Part shown: positions 27,151 to 36,513 of the stretch, one piece after another | Position numbering within the stretch: the first letter of the stretch is position 1 | Layout: every line of letters begins with the position of its first letter | Assembly (NCBI RefSeq): GCF_945859825.1 | Contig: NZ_CAMAPC010000003.1 | Span: 1-64,000 of the forward strand | Length of the DNA: 64,000 bases | Source: Pseudoalteromonas holothuriae | GTDB lineage: Bacteria; Pseudomonadota; Gammaproteobacteria; Enterobacterales; Alteromonadaceae | Reading direction: 5' to 3' | Made by a program: the position numbers and the translations under genes | Notes under the pieces: model-generated | What the model was told of the DNA's origin: nothing | The model's input: only the letters and a program-made list of their open reading frames with translations | Databases searched by the model: none

Positions 27151-28458
27151 TTAAGGCCCTTGAGTCACAAGCTGACTAAAGCGCTCTGTGAATGATGTGT
27201 CTTTCTGGTATAACTTAATTTGTTCTTTGAGTGCCTCTAGTCGTTGCAATTCAAAATATGGCGTATCTATTTGTTTAATATAGCTTGGGGCTTGGTCATA
27301 CAGGCAGACTTGGCTGGGCACTGTCGTTCTAAAAGATACGTCATTCGGAAATATAATACAGCCTTGAACATGCCCCTCAATATCTAATAAGTCTTTTAAA
27401 AAAGCCACTTTCTTATCCAAATCCACAATAGGATTATCGAAATAATAACGTTCATCGTCAACACTTTGCGTCCATAGTTCTGAATGCGTATCTTGCCAAA
27501 TAGACCCGCACTGAGTTTGATATTGCACAACAAAAACACCAAATTTTGAGAGAATCAATTGATCAATATGGTGCGTTTTGCCATCACTTACAAAGTGTAT
27601 TTTCCCAGCTAAATAGTAATCAGTCTTTGGTAATGATTTAGATAAAAAAGTACTTAGGAATAGTCTACTTATTTGGTTATTAAGAATTCTTCGTGTATAG
27701 GGCCAAAGCGTAACAGTTACAACCACAATACTTGTGATAAGTAAAATAAGCCAAATATAGCGGCCGATAAACAACCAAGTAGAGGCTTGTTGAGGGCTTT
27801 GCTTATACTGGTCACGACTGTTAGTGGTATTTGGTTTAACATGACTGCTGTTAGTGTCTTGAGTACTGGGGTTTATTTTTTGCTCTACACTGTGATTAGT
27901 AACAACGTGCTTTTTCGGTTCAACTTTTTTCAGTGCAGCCACATCACGCTCTTTTGACTGCTCCAAACCTTCCCAGTGTAGGTCAAATAAACGTTTTTGC
28001 TTTGATATTTCCTCTGTACAATACACGTGTTCTTGTGTCGTCTTTCGCATTTTTGTACAACGCTCTGTGGCGCGATAAAACGCTAGCCATGCTTGCTGTT
28101 TTTTTGTGCTCTCGTATGGTTCTATACCTTGCTTTAAGTCAATAGCAGCCACTTGCAAGATAGGTTTATTATCACTCTTTGCTTTATTTTTACTCACATT
28201 TTTTGATAGTGCCTGATAGCTAATATCGGGACAAAATAACCTTAAACGCTCTTCTAGTCGTTGAAATCGCCCATACGATGGAGCCCCTTTTTCACTGCTA
28301 CCTGCACGTTCAAGTTGCTGTGCCTCATATAAAAAGCCCTTGCACACTTCATTCGAGAGCGTCACATTTGCTGTCGCATTAGTAGCACAAAACACAGCCA
28401 CCAAAAGCAGCTGAATTTTATTATGCTGTAAAAAATGAATTAAGCTATTCAAACGCAT
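27151..28458 (-). CDS. Membrane-anchored NERD-domain protein lacking the catalytic ExK
   Basis: 435 residues from the ATG at 28458 (preceded by CAGG); an upstream ATG at 28473 gives 440 and is used for numbering here. There is a signal sequence or TM at ~18-37, a periplasmic region (38-232) with Cys44, Cys81, Cys139 and Cys152, a TM at 234-256, then a nuclease-related (NERD) domain at ~280-405. In NERD proteins the PD-(D/E)xK core reads iDxxxx...E-x-K; here Asp304 is kept (HHIDQLIL) but the ExK position is Gln317-Tyr-Gln319 (FVVQYQTQCG). It is probably not a nuclease. It is the last gene of a three-gene operon behind two WD40 lipoproteins, 45 bp after the second, which suggests an envelope-spanning role. 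Confidence 0.8.
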   Translation of the reverse strand: MRLNSLIHFLQHNKIQLLLVAVFCATNATANVTLSNEVCKGFLYEAQQLERAGSSEKGAPSYGRFQRLEERLRLFCPDISYQALSKNVSKNKAKSDNKPILQVAAIDLKQGIEPYESTKKQQAWLAFYRATERCTKMRKTTQEHVYCTEEISKQKRLFDLHWEGLEQSKERDVAALKKVEPKKHVVTNHSVEQKINPSTQDTNSSHVKPNTTNSRDQYKQSPQQASTWLFIGRYIWLILLITSIVVVTVTLWPYTRRILNNQISRLFLSTFLSKSLPKTDYYLAGKIHFVSDGKTHHIDQLILSKFGVFVVQYQTQCGSIWQDTHSELWTQSVDDERYYFDNPIVDLDKKVAFLKDLLDIEGHVQGCIIFPNDVSFRTTVPSQVCLYDQAPSYIKQIDTPYFELQRLEALKEQIKLYQKDTSFTERFSQLVTQGP

Positions 28459-28503
28459 TATTAAACCTGTCATTTGATCATTATACTAATATAAAATAAG
28501 TGG

Positions 28504-29484
28504 TTAAAGCTGTGTCAAAATAGACATCAGCGGCCATACTTCAATCACGCCTTCGCTGCTAAGCGTTATTAACTCGTTGTTTATGATCACCATGTCTAGC
28601 AATGTTGTTCCCATGCTATGTGAGTCTATTTGCCAGCTTACCTGCTCTTTACCTAGTGAAGTTTCCCAAACATTGAGTTCTGATTTTGGGGTTGAAGTCA
28701 CCAGGTAGTTAGAATTTGGTATAAATAGTGCCTGCCTAAACCATTTAAAGCGCGAGATGTAAGTTAGCTCACTTGCAACCTCACCATTTTCAGCTAGCAA
28801 CACCTGCTGAGTCTTCAGTCCATCAGCTACAAAAAGCTGTTGCTTATCTGCTGATAATGCCAAACTGCTTAACCTTGAGGTGTACTGACGTTGATATTGC
28901 GTAGTACCTGTATGCGCATCCCATGCTTTAACAGAGCCATCATGCGAGCCCGTTATGATCTTGTTCTGGTAAAACTCAATAGCCATAATGTTACTAGAAT
29001 GTGGCATAAATTGTTTCATCTTTTTATTTTCATAATCAAATAACGCCACAGAACCATCGGTGAAACCAACTGCTATTTCACTGCCGTCTTTTCTCGTTGT
29101 CAATGCAGATACTCTAGCCAGTTCATCCACTGCGTAAAGATCTATGGTGCCAAGTAATTTGCCACTAAGGCTATGCCACAACTGCACGCTGTTATCACCC
29201 GCGACAATTAATAACTTCGCGCGCTCGCTTAACGATATAGCACGCACTTTCGCTGGTAATTGCTCTTCATTTAACGTCATTACAATTTGCTTATCATGAG
29301 TGCGCCATACTGCTAAGTTAGGGCCCTCAATCAATAACATCACTTGCTTAGCATCTGCCGATATTTGCCCGTCAAGTACCAACGCATCACTAAACTGATG
29401 TTTTTCAGTTGATGTGAACATAGCTGGCTCACCACACGCGACTAAAAGGCAAGTAAATAGCCCAAGTAACATTACTCTAATCAT
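28504..29484 (-). CDS. WD40-repeat lipoprotein, second copy
   Basis: 326 residues. The lipoprotein signal MIRVMLLGLFTCLLVAC has lipobox LVAC, with lipidated Cys17. The rest is a beta-propeller of degenerate WD40 units, for example SNIMAIEFYQNKIITGSHDG followed by SVKAWDAHTG. It is a tandem paralogue of the gene at 29500: both share the FKxFRxxLFIP block and the same order of repeats. It is likely attached to the outer membrane facing the periplasm and acts as a scaffold. It lies 15 bp after its paralogue and 45 bp before the NERD gene. Confidence 0.82.
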   Translation of the reverse strand: MIRVMLLGLFTCLLVACGEPAMFTSTEKHQFSDALVLDGQISADAKQVMLLIEGPNLAVWRTHDKQIVMTLNEEQLPAKVRAISLSERAKLLIVAGDNSVQLWHSLSGKLLGTIDLYAVDELARVSALTTRKDGSEIAVGFTDGSVALFDYENKKMKQFMPHSSNIMAIEFYQNKIITGSHDGSVKAWDAHTGTTQYQRQYTSRLSSLALSADKQQLFVADGLKTQQVLLAENGEVASELTYISRFKWFRQALFIPNSNYLVTSTPKSELNVWETSLGKEQVSWQIDSHSMGTTLLDMVIINNELITLSSEGVIEVWPLMSILTQL

Positions 29485-29499
29485 ATTGGTGCCTTTTAT

Positions 29500-30486
29500 T
29501 TAAAGCGTTAGCGCATTTAAATCCCAACGTTGAAGCATTGCATCACTATTTAACGTATAAAGTTTGCCAGTTTGTGTTGCGTGCATAGATATAATGGTTG
29601 CCCCTGAACGTTGTGTGCTAATAGTCCAAGTGCCTAACTCATCTCCCGTTTGTGTATTCCATAAACTTAGATGTGATTTAGAAGATGAAGTTGCTAGTAA
29701 CTGAGTTGAGGGAATAAACAGTGACTTCCTAAAGACTTTAAAACGCGCAGAATAGTTTAGTTTTGTTACTTCATCACCACGGGTTAATGTTTTTATATGT
29801 TGAGCGTTCAAGCCATCCGATACAAAAAGGCGTGAGAAACCATGATCAACGCTTAAACTTGTGACACGATGTGCAAACTCTTTTTCAAACAAAGGCTTTG
29901 GTGAGCCAAATTGCCATAACCCTACTTTTCCGTCTTGCGCACCGGATAAAAATAACTCACCTTGATTACCAAACAACAAAAAGTCGATAGGACGAGCGTG
30001 CGGTTTAAAGCGGTTATTAAGACGGGTATTTAAGTCAGCCATATTTAACGAACCATCCGTCATCGCAACTAAGACCCGACCATTGTTAGGCGATAACGCA
30101 ATGTGACTGATTGCGGCCATTGAATCAACACCATTAAATTGTACTTTATGTATGAACGCCTTACCCGACACAGACCATACGCCTAACGTATCGTAGTTAG
30201 CAATCAGTAATAATGAATTATCATTCGACAGAAGCGCATGACGAACAGGCTTGAGTAACTCACTTTCAGGCACTTGGTACTCAACTTGCTTTGATGCCGC
30301 TCGCCAAATTTTAACTTGCTCTGAGGTGGTCACCGTTAATAACAACCGACCATCGTCAGAAATTTGGCCTGTAAGTAAAGGCTCCGCTTCAAATTGATGC
30401 ACCACCTCTTCAGCTAACGGAATATCTTGACCGCATCCCGATAAAAGCAATAAAAAGAAGATAGTAAATACCACATGCTTGCGCAT
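29500..30486 (-). CDS. WD40-repeat lipoprotein, first copy
   Basis: 328 residues from the ATG at 30486, which has GGGG six bases upstream; an in-frame TTG further up is unlikely. The signal MRKHVVFTIFFLLLLSGC has lipobox LSGC. The WD40 propeller includes RPIDFLLFGNQGELFLSGAQ then DGKVGLWQFGS. It is the promoter-proximal gene of the WD40/WD40/NERD operon. It probably arose by duplication with the next gene. Its partner and function are unknown. Confidence 0.82.
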   Translation of the reverse strand: MRKHVVFTIFFLLLLSGCGQDIPLAEEVVHQFEAEPLLTGQISDDGRLLLTVTTSEQVKIWRAASKQVEYQVPESELLKPVRHALLSNDNSLLLIANYDTLGVWSVSGKAFIHKVQFNGVDSMAAISHIALSPNNGRVLVAMTDGSLNMADLNTRLNNRFKPHARPIDFLLFGNQGELFLSGAQDGKVGLWQFGSPKPLFEKEFAHRVTSLSVDHGFSRLFVSDGLNAQHIKTLTRGDEVTKLNYSARFKVFRKSLFIPSTQLLATSSSKSHLSLWNTQTGDELGTWTISTQRSGATIISMHATQTGKLYTLNSDAMLQRWDLNALTL

Positions 30487-30730
30487 TTTACACCCCAAAT
30501 AGACTTTTCATGCAACACCTACTTTGCATGACCAAAACAGCTAAACAGATAAAGCAAGCATAGTGCCAAGCCAATTTACCTCAATAGGCACAGAGTACCC
30601 GTTATTCAACCGTGTAATCCAGTGTAATTTACACAAACCACACATTGGTAGAGTTTCACACACCACAAACTTTCATAAGCACTTTAGCATAATCTAGGTA
30701 TAACCCACTACGATCATGGAGGAAAATGCA

Positions 30731-30882
30731 ATGACAACTTCAAGTCAAGCGCGAGTCAATTACCACCTGTATCGTATAAAGTCTCAGGCTGGAATAAGAA
30801 TTTTGAAATAGTAGATGCTTTGGAACCGGTTTCAAATATCGCCAATAGCACAGGCATTAAGCAAATAAACTGGTTGCGCTAA
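30731..30882 (+). pseudogene. Small gene disrupted by a frameshift near its start
   Basis: A strong ribosome site GGAGG precedes ATG at 30731, but that frame ends after 26 codons. From about 30745 another frame reads SSASQLPPVSYKVSGWNKNF then EIVDALEPVSNIANSTGIKQ and INWLR to a stop at 30880-30882. A single one- or two-base shift near codon 6 joins them into a ~50-residue protein. I do not recognise it. It may be the remnant of a small protein once controlled by the convergent LysR regulator. The remaining sequence of 30487-30900 holds no other gene I can see. Confidence 0.4.
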
Positions 30883-30900
30883 TATAGATCACCATCACAA

Positions 30901-31788
30901 TCAACATGATTGGTTAAAATGTAACTGAAGCCAATTTTTAAAAGCCATTACTTTAGTCCAAGAAAAATGACTCATGGGGCCCACTAGATAATATTGATAC
31001 TCACAGAGTAACTCAAAGCCCGGCCAGATTTGTAATTGTAGGTGTGCTAACTGACTCTCAATAAGTCTGCGCCTAAGCATGCCAACCCCTTGTCCAGACA
31101 AAACGCTTTGCACCACCAGCGCCGCATTATCAATTTCTAAAAAGTCTGGCTTTTGCTCCTCTGTTACGCCAAGCTCATCAAACATTAACTGCCATGCCCG
31201 GTCTGCATCGGGGCAAACGTCCATGATTAGCCTTTGCGCTAACAGCTGAGGTTTAAGTGGCTTTGTTTTATCTAACATGTCTGATTTATAAACTAATAGC
31301 ATATGATCTCCACCGAGCAGCTCACTATGCACATCCATATAATTTCCTAAACCAAAGCGTATCCCTAAATCAGCCTCTCCTTGTTCAAAATCTATCAGTT
31401 TATCACTTGGGTCAATTCGTAATTTAATATCACTATGGTGCTGTTGAAAGTCATGAATTTTGGGAAGTAACCAACAGGCAGCAAAGGACGGCAATACTGA
31501 TAAGTTAAGGGTATGTGGAGAAGGATCTTGGTGCAGCGCTTTTACACCCTCTTCAAACTGGCTAAATGCTGCCAATACATAAGGTAATAACTGCTCACCT
31601 TGTCGAGTTAACGTTACCTTTCTAGTTTGGCGAATAAACAATTCACAGCTTAAATGTGCCTCTAAAGCCCTTATTTGTTGGCTAATGGCAGCCTGTGTAA
31701 CAAACAATTGCTGTGATGCTAGCTTAAAACTACCTAGCTGAGCTGCGTATTTAAAATACATCAGGCTTTTTAATGGAGGTAAACTCAT
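30901..31788 (-). CDS. LysR-family transcriptional regulator (GcvA-like)
   Basis: 295 residues. The N-terminal winged helix-turn-helix reads LKSLMYFKYAAQLGSFKLAS then QQLFVTQAAISQQIRALEAH, and RKVTLTRQGEQLLPYV marks the linker. Residues ~95-290 are the periplasmic-binding-protein-like effector domain (GEADLGIRFGLG). This pattern is closest to the GcvA subgroup. It acts in the cytoplasm as a tetrameric regulator. The usual divergent target gene is not obvious: upstream lies the small secreted-protein gene at 31900, downstream the frameshifted remnant at 30731. Either could be the target. Confidence 0.87.
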   Translation of the reverse strand: MSLPPLKSLMYFKYAAQLGSFKLASQQLFVTQAAISQQIRALEAHLSCELFIRQTRKVTLTRQGEQLLPYVLAAFSQFEEGVKALHQDPSPHTLNLSVLPSFAACWLLPKIHDFQQHHSDIKLRIDPSDKLIDFEQGEADLGIRFGLGNYMDVHSELLGGDHMLLVYKSDMLDKTKPLKPQLLAQRLIMDVCPDADRAWQLMFDELGVTEEQKPDFLEIDNAALVVQSVLSGQGVGMLRRRLIESQLAHLQLQIWPGFELLCEYQYYLVGPMSHFSWTKVMAFKNWLQLHFNQSC

Positions 31789-31899
31789 GACACGAACATA
31801 GTTAAGAAAAACTTAATTATAGAGCAGTTTTTATCGTTTGTCAGTGATGTCAAATAAGCCAATAATTTCCTCAAGCCAACTAGCAATAGAGAGTACATA

Positions 31900-32205
31900 A
31901 TGAAAACGTTAATAACACTATTATTGATTATATTCACCACTGCGACGTATGCAAAACACCAACATGTTGAGCATATCAATACCAATGAAGGTTACCCATA
32001 TAAAAATGTGATCCGCAAGGCAGAGCGCGTAGAGCTGCGTTATAGTGAAGTTGAAAACAACATTGAGTGCAAAGTCATAGTACTAAATAACACTCACAAA
32101 CATAGCAGTACTTTGCAAACGGTAAGTCGAAAAAAATTTAATAAGTCTCCTATGGCAGCGTGTTTAACCAGAAACACCGCAAAACAAATTCTTGCAACAC
32201 TATAA
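31900..32205 (+). CDS. Small secreted protein of unknown function
   Basis: 101 residues with a clear signal peptide (MKTLITLLLIIFTTATYAK, cleavage near TYA). The mature part is about 82 residues, basic and His-rich at its start (KHQHVEHINTN), with two Cys (NIECKV, MAACLT) that could pair. No family recognised. It starts 111 bp from the divergent LysR start and is followed by a good intrinsic terminator, so it is a single-gene transcript possibly controlled by that LysR protein. Confidence 0.7.
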   Translation: MKTLITLLLIIFTTATYAKHQHVEHINTNEGYPYKNVIRKAERVELRYSEVENNIECKVIVLNNTHKHSSTLQTVSRKKFNKSPMAACLTRNTAKQILATL

Positions 32206-32225
32206 CTTCTCTCCCCCTGATATAC

Positions 32226-32263
32226 GCCCCTTTATGTTTATAAAAACACAAAAGGGGCAATTT
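32226..32263 (+). terminator. Intrinsic terminator of the small secreted-protein gene
   Basis: GCCCCTTT / AAAGGGGC (32226-32233, 32251-32258), with an inner TGTTT / AAACA pairing, followed by AATTTT. It lies 20 bp after the stop. Confidence 0.7.
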
Positions 32264-32447
32264 TATCTTAACTACCTTAAGTTCTAGCCAACCGATTAAG
32301 CAGCATATAAACTGCTTAATATCCGTACTCGCGTTATACCCGACCTGAGGTTTTATTGTTAATAAGATGAATTTACCAGTCATTAGCAGGCCTATAATTA
32401 CCTGCAATTAAAATACCACTCACTGTAAAACAAACCATGGAAACAAG

Positions 32448-33500
32448 TTAATTTTCAGAGGAGTTAATCGCTCTTTTTATAGCTTGTCGCCAATCATAAA
32501 ATGCTTGCTCAAAAGTAGGAAACGCATTTTGTAATACCTGATAAGTGTCGTCGCTATTGAGCACATCACAGGGATTAGCCCCCTCTTTTTTTAATAGTTT
32601 TTTTAATGTGTTTGCGCCTTGAGGTTCTCCCATCATAAAGCTCAGCCACGACCAACCACTGTAATACAAGAGGTTTGTATCTATGCTCTCCCACTGAGAT
32701 TCAGAAGCTAATAATGCATAGATATCATATGGTTCAGTAAGTAAGCTTTTTCCTTCAGTCTCATAGTCTAACTGTCCATTTTTAAACTCAACAGCTGAAA
32801 ATAACTGTGCCATGCCTTCGTTAAGCCATCTAGGTGTTAAGCCCACTAAACGTAAATTCATTGCATGTATTGCTTCATGTACCGCCGTTTTTACAACTTG
32901 CGGATCACTCTTATACTCAACAAATGCGGAGTTACTGCCATGAAAAAATACACCTTGGCTAGTTCGTGGGTCAAAGCCATATCGCGACGTGTAATCTTCA
33001 TAATCAGCCCGGCTAGATAAAATAACTAAATTCACATTCACTACCTTATTATTACTACTAGCAATCAACTGTGCGTAAATACCATGCACCGTATGCAAAC
33101 GTGTAATTAAAGCATCGAACACGGATGCTTTTAAGCTCGTATAATAAATAGATAGCATGATTGTTGGCGCACCCTGAGCGCTAAATTCATGTTGTATATT
33201 TTTAAACTCTGGTCCTAACATGCCTAGCTTTTGTTTAGAGCGCGCTTGCTGACGTTTAATAAAACCATCCATATTGCAATAGCGCTCCACCCGTTGAATC
33301 GGTAACGGTGCTTGAGATTGCAGGTTTTCATTCACCTTTAATTTATTAGCAGCTTCGCTGTCATCTAGCTGCACCACTTTATGGACACTACCTTGGGCGA
33401 TATCATAAAACTCCAGCTCACCATTTGCCAAAACCCATGCAAATAACAAAGCTAATACAGCAATACAATAACCTAACGTTCGAGAATTTTTTAAAGCCAA
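32448..33500 (-). CDS. Membrane-anchored zincin metallopeptidase (DUF1570/peptidase MA-like)
   Basis: 350 residues. It opens with a hydrophobic segment (YCIAVLALLFAWVLAN) that is an uncleaved anchor or signal. The active site is HEAIHAMNLRLVG (His208, Glu209, His212), followed by TPRWLNEGMAQLF, where the Glu of NEG is the third ligand as in gluzincins. No ATG fits: the only usable in-frame start is TTG at 33500, with a weak upstream GGA. It likely acts in the periplasm; the substrate is unknown. The Cys in ERYCNMDG and in NPCDVL may form a disulfide. It is divergent from the MATE pump. Confidence 0.72.
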   Translation of the reverse strand: MALKNSRTLGYCIAVLALLFAWVLANGELEFYDIAQGSVHKVVQLDDSEAANKLKVNENLQSQAPLPIQRVERYCNMDGFIKRQQARSKQKLGMLGPEFKNIQHEFSAQGAPTIMLSIYYTSLKASVFDALITRLHTVHGIYAQLIASSNNKVVNVNLVILSSRADYEDYTSRYGFDPRTSQGVFFHGSNSAFVEYKSDPQVVKTAVHEAIHAMNLRLVGLTPRWLNEGMAQLFSAVEFKNGQLDYETEGKSLLTEPYDIYALLASESQWESIDTNLLYYSGWSWLSFMMGEPQGANTLKKLLKKEGANPCDVLNSDDTYQVLQNAFPTFEQAFYDWRQAIKRAINSSEN

Positions 33501-33672
33501 TCGTTCAAATCCATTACCAACTTAATTTAACTAACTTAGCACCACCGATGGACAAAACAAACCACTTGCTACCACCTTTAAACGCTCAAATAACAGACTT
33601 AACATCACCCCCTCCAACTGTGTACCCACAATAAAAACTACTATATAGTGACAGAATTACTGCAGATAATTA

Positions 33673-33748
33673 TTCAGACAAATCACGTCACAAAACGCAA
33701 TTTGAATCATGCTTATACGTTTATATTTCGTTACGCTGTTTGTCTGAA
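33673..33748. repeat. Long-range inverted repeat in front of the MATE gene
   Basis: TTCAGACAAA (33673-33682) and TTTGTCTGAA (33739-33748) are perfectly complementary over 10 bp and enclose 56 bp. The right arm ends 19 bp before the MATE ATG. It could be a pair of operator half-sites or a structured leader. Function is inferred only from position. Confidence 0.4.
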
Positions 33749-33767
33749 ATATCAATCAAGGACATGA

Positions 33768-35159
33768 ATGCAAGACTTAACAAAAGGCCCTATACAAAAA
33801 CATATTATCAGTATGGCGCTGCCCATCGCCATTGGCATGTTAATACAAACACTCTATTTTATTATTGACTTATACTTTGTAGGCCATATTGGCAAAACTG
33901 CATTGGCTGGCGTTAGTACCGCGGGTAATTTATTCTTTTTTGTGATGGCACTAACACAAGTGTTTAATGTGGGCTGTGCCACTTTGATTGCCCATGCCAT
34001 TGGTCGCAAAGACAAACAGCATGCCAACAAAATATATAGCCATACAATGTTTTATAGTGTGCTCGCCACTTTGTTAAGCTTGGTTGTTGGTTATGGTTTT
34101 TCAGGCAATTACTTTTTAGCGACAGCCGTAGATAACGCTACTTATCAAGCGTGTATTGATTACTTTTACTGGTTTTTACCTTCCATCTCTTTGCAGTTTG
34201 TATTAACAGCCATCATGGCTTCAATGCGAGGTGCAGGATTAGTAAAACCATTTATGATGATGCAAATGTTCGCTCTGATCATAAATGCAATACTATCGCC
34301 TATTTTGATTACTGGGGTTGGTGTATTTACTCCCATGGGGGTGAGCGGTGCCGGGTTGGCCAGTTCCATTGCCGCTATTATTGCTCTGTTGCTTAGCATG
34401 TTGTATTTAAAAAATAATAAAAAGACATTGCAATTACGCGTTGCTGACATACGCTCTGATTGGCCTACCCTTAAAAACTTGCTCAGAGTTGGTGTACCCG
34501 CTGGCAGCGAATTTATGCTTACCTTCTTGTATATGGCTGTGATTTATTGGGTATTAGCTGACTTTGGCGCACATGAGCAAGCAGGGTTTGGCTTAGGCAG
34601 CCGCATTATGCAATCATTGTTTTTACCCGTACTGGCTATCGCTTTTGCAGCGCCCGCTATTGCAGGCCAAAACTATGCAGCAGGTAAGTTAAAACGTGTG
34701 TATGTCACCTATAAATTTACCATGCTAATAACCGTCACATTAATGTTATTGATCTCTATTCCTTGTATTGTAGTACCACATATCTTTTTCACAGCTTTTA
34801 GTGATGACCCACAAGTGATAAGAGCTGCAACAACTTTTTTAAGTTTTATTGGCTTTAATTTTGTGCCCGCTGGAATTGTATTTTCTGCCTCTGCCATGTT
34901 TCAAGCATTTGGCAATACTTGGCCGTCTTTACTTGGTACAAGTATCCGAATCGGTAGTTTTTGTTGTTTACTATTTTTTTATCTCAGCCAACAAGCGCTG
35001 ACAATATCAACGATGTGGACAATTTCAGTGGTAACGGTATGCATTCAAGCGATATTGGTTTTTATCATGCTACAGGTAACGTTAAAACGGCGAGTCTTTA
35101 GCAAAGCCTTAAAACGAAAGTCAGATGTTCGGCTAGTCACTAACACTACTGTGTCTTAA
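33768..35159 (+). CDS. MATE-family multidrug efflux transporter
   Basis: 463 residues with about 12 membrane segments and two-fold internal similarity. Typical are the N-terminal KGPIQKHIISMALPIAIGML, IDLYFVGHIGKTALAGVSTA, and the repeat-2 features RVGVPAGSEFMLTFLYMAVI and AGQNYAAGKLKRV. It would export cationic drugs or other small molecules in exchange for Na+ or H+. It is a single gene with a ribosome site AAGGAC. A 10-bp inverted repeat just upstream may mediate its regulation. Confidence 0.9.
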   Translation: MQDLTKGPIQKHIISMALPIAIGMLIQTLYFIIDLYFVGHIGKTALAGVSTAGNLFFFVMALTQVFNVGCATLIAHAIGRKDKQHANKIYSHTMFYSVLATLLSLVVGYGFSGNYFLATAVDNATYQACIDYFYWFLPSISLQFVLTAIMASMRGAGLVKPFMMMQMFALIINAILSPILITGVGVFTPMGVSGAGLASSIAAIIALLLSMLYLKNNKKTLQLRVADIRSDWPTLKNLLRVGVPAGSEFMLTFLYMAVIYWVLADFGAHEQAGFGLGSRIMQSLFLPVLAIAFAAPAIAGQNYAAGKLKRVYVTYKFTMLITVTLMLLISIPCIVVPHIFFTAFSDDPQVIRAATTFLSFIGFNFVPAGIVFSASAMFQAFGNTWPSLLGTSIRIGSFCCLLFFYLSQQALTISTMWTISVVTVCIQAILVFIMLQVTLKRRVFSKALKRKSDVRLVTNTTVS

Positions 35160-35224
35160 TACTAAGGGGTCTATTGCTATCAGTAATTAAACCCCATAAA
35201 TCATAAATGCAATTGGGTAAGAGA

Positions 35225-35242
35225 TCCTGACCTTCGTCAGGA
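35225..35242 (+). terminator. Hairpin after the MATE gene
   Basis: TCCTGAC-CTTC-GTCAGGA, a 7-bp stem with a tetraloop, 66 bp after the stop. There is no poly-T. GGAAGAC just beyond can also pair with GTCTTCC at about 35271, giving an alternative structure. Confidence 0.4.
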
Positions 35243-35380
35243 AGACAACAGATATATGATTAGTTACTGCCGTCTTCCTAATTAGTCTCATAGTTAAGGC
35301 TTCTTCGTCGTTTTGAACTTATTTGAGAATTTCATCATATTAAACGTGTGGCATTTCATCAATCACAGGCTTAGCTGTCT

Positions 35381-36361
35381 TTATTGACAACTTGCAGCGT
35401 CAAAGTTATCAACATGCTGTGTAATATGCTCAATATAGCCATCATCCAAAATAGCCGTCGTACCATAGTGACCAGCATCTTCACCAATCGTGAAGCTATG
35501 ATCATGGCCAATGCCTGCTTCAATAAAAGCTTGAGCATCGGTTTTCGCATTACCATAAGCACGAACAATATTTAGCCCTTGTGCTCTAAAGCGGTTAATT
35601 TGATCAACTTTATACTCGGCTGTTTTGAACAAACTGGTTTCATTACTCAAAGAGGTTCTAAGTATACCCTCGGGTAAGCCCATCCAATCAAGCCAGCTGC
35701 GTGTGCCCTTTGCGTACCAATACACCCGAGCGGTTAAATAAAGTGGCTGATAGCCTAAATCTATATAGCGGCGAACTAAGCTATATGCGCCATCACGCGC
35801 ATCAGCTCTATCAATGCCTGCATAATCACCGATTGCCTCTTCATCAGAAAGTGTTAATGTACCATCGATATCAAATAAAACTGCGGGTGTATTGGGGTCA
35901 ATAACAGTTACAAAACCTTCTGTGCCACTGCCATCTGCTGGTACCCCTGCATATACTCTATATTGCCCCGCGGGTAATTCTGGAATAGTCACAAATGCTT
36001 TACCATCGCTATTAGTGACTTGCTCTGATAAAAACTGCCATTGGTTATCTTGTTGACCGCGAATATAAAAACGCACTGTTTCATACTCTAAGTCTTTGTG
36101 TGCAATTGCACCGTAATCAAACTTGGCAGTAAGCGTGGTGCTACTACCCTGAGCAACCACTACATCATGGATCATATGAAAACTAGGCAGCCATGTTATA
36201 AAGCGGTTAAGCCCATTTCTGTAACCATTATTAGGTAAATTCGGTTTTGTGTAATTAATTTCCATCCATGTTGAGTCTGCACACTGGGGTAATGCTTTGG
36301 CGCAACAAGCAGTTATTGCCACTAGCATGGCGAATGATTTTACTAAGCACGAGGTTTTCAT
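35381..36361 (-). CDS. Secreted HAD-type phosphatase of the lipin/LNS2 group
   Basis: 326 residues with a signal peptide (MKTSCLVKSFAMLVAITACC, cleavage near AKA). Residues ~40-155 form a beta-sandwich-like region; the HAD domain (~160-310) has motif I VLFDIDGTLTLSDEE (nucleophile Asp in DxDGT) and motif II LYLTAR, then YGNAKTDAQAF and ILDDGY. This resembles the LNS2 domain of lipins and Nir proteins, which act on or bind phosphatidic acid. It may hydrolyse lipid phosphates outside the cytoplasm. A phospholipase-C-like gene lies 1 kb upstream, a possible functional link. Confidence 0.75.
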   Translation of the reverse strand: MKTSCLVKSFAMLVAITACCAKALPQCADSTWMEINYTKPNLPNNGYRNGLNRFITWLPSFHMIHDVVVAQGSSTTLTAKFDYGAIAHKDLEYETVRFYIRGQQDNQWQFLSEQVTNSDGKAFVTIPELPAGQYRVYAGVPADGSGTEGFVTVIDPNTPAVLFDIDGTLTLSDEEAIGDYAGIDRADARDGAYSLVRRYIDLGYQPLYLTARVYWYAKGTRSWLDWMGLPEGILRTSLSNETSLFKTAEYKVDQINRFRAQGLNIVRAYGNAKTDAQAFIEAGIGHDHSFTIGEDAGHYGTTAILDDGYIEHITQHVDNFDAASCQ

Positions 36362-36513
36362 TTTAATCTCTATGAATTTATTGGAGTAAATACACTATAG
36401 AATTAAAGTTAAACTTTTATTAATAAAAAATGAAAAACCAGCAATTCATACTAGTGTTATATACTCAATAACAAAAATGGTTGAGAGAACAGGAAGATTA
36501 GCGCACTAACATC

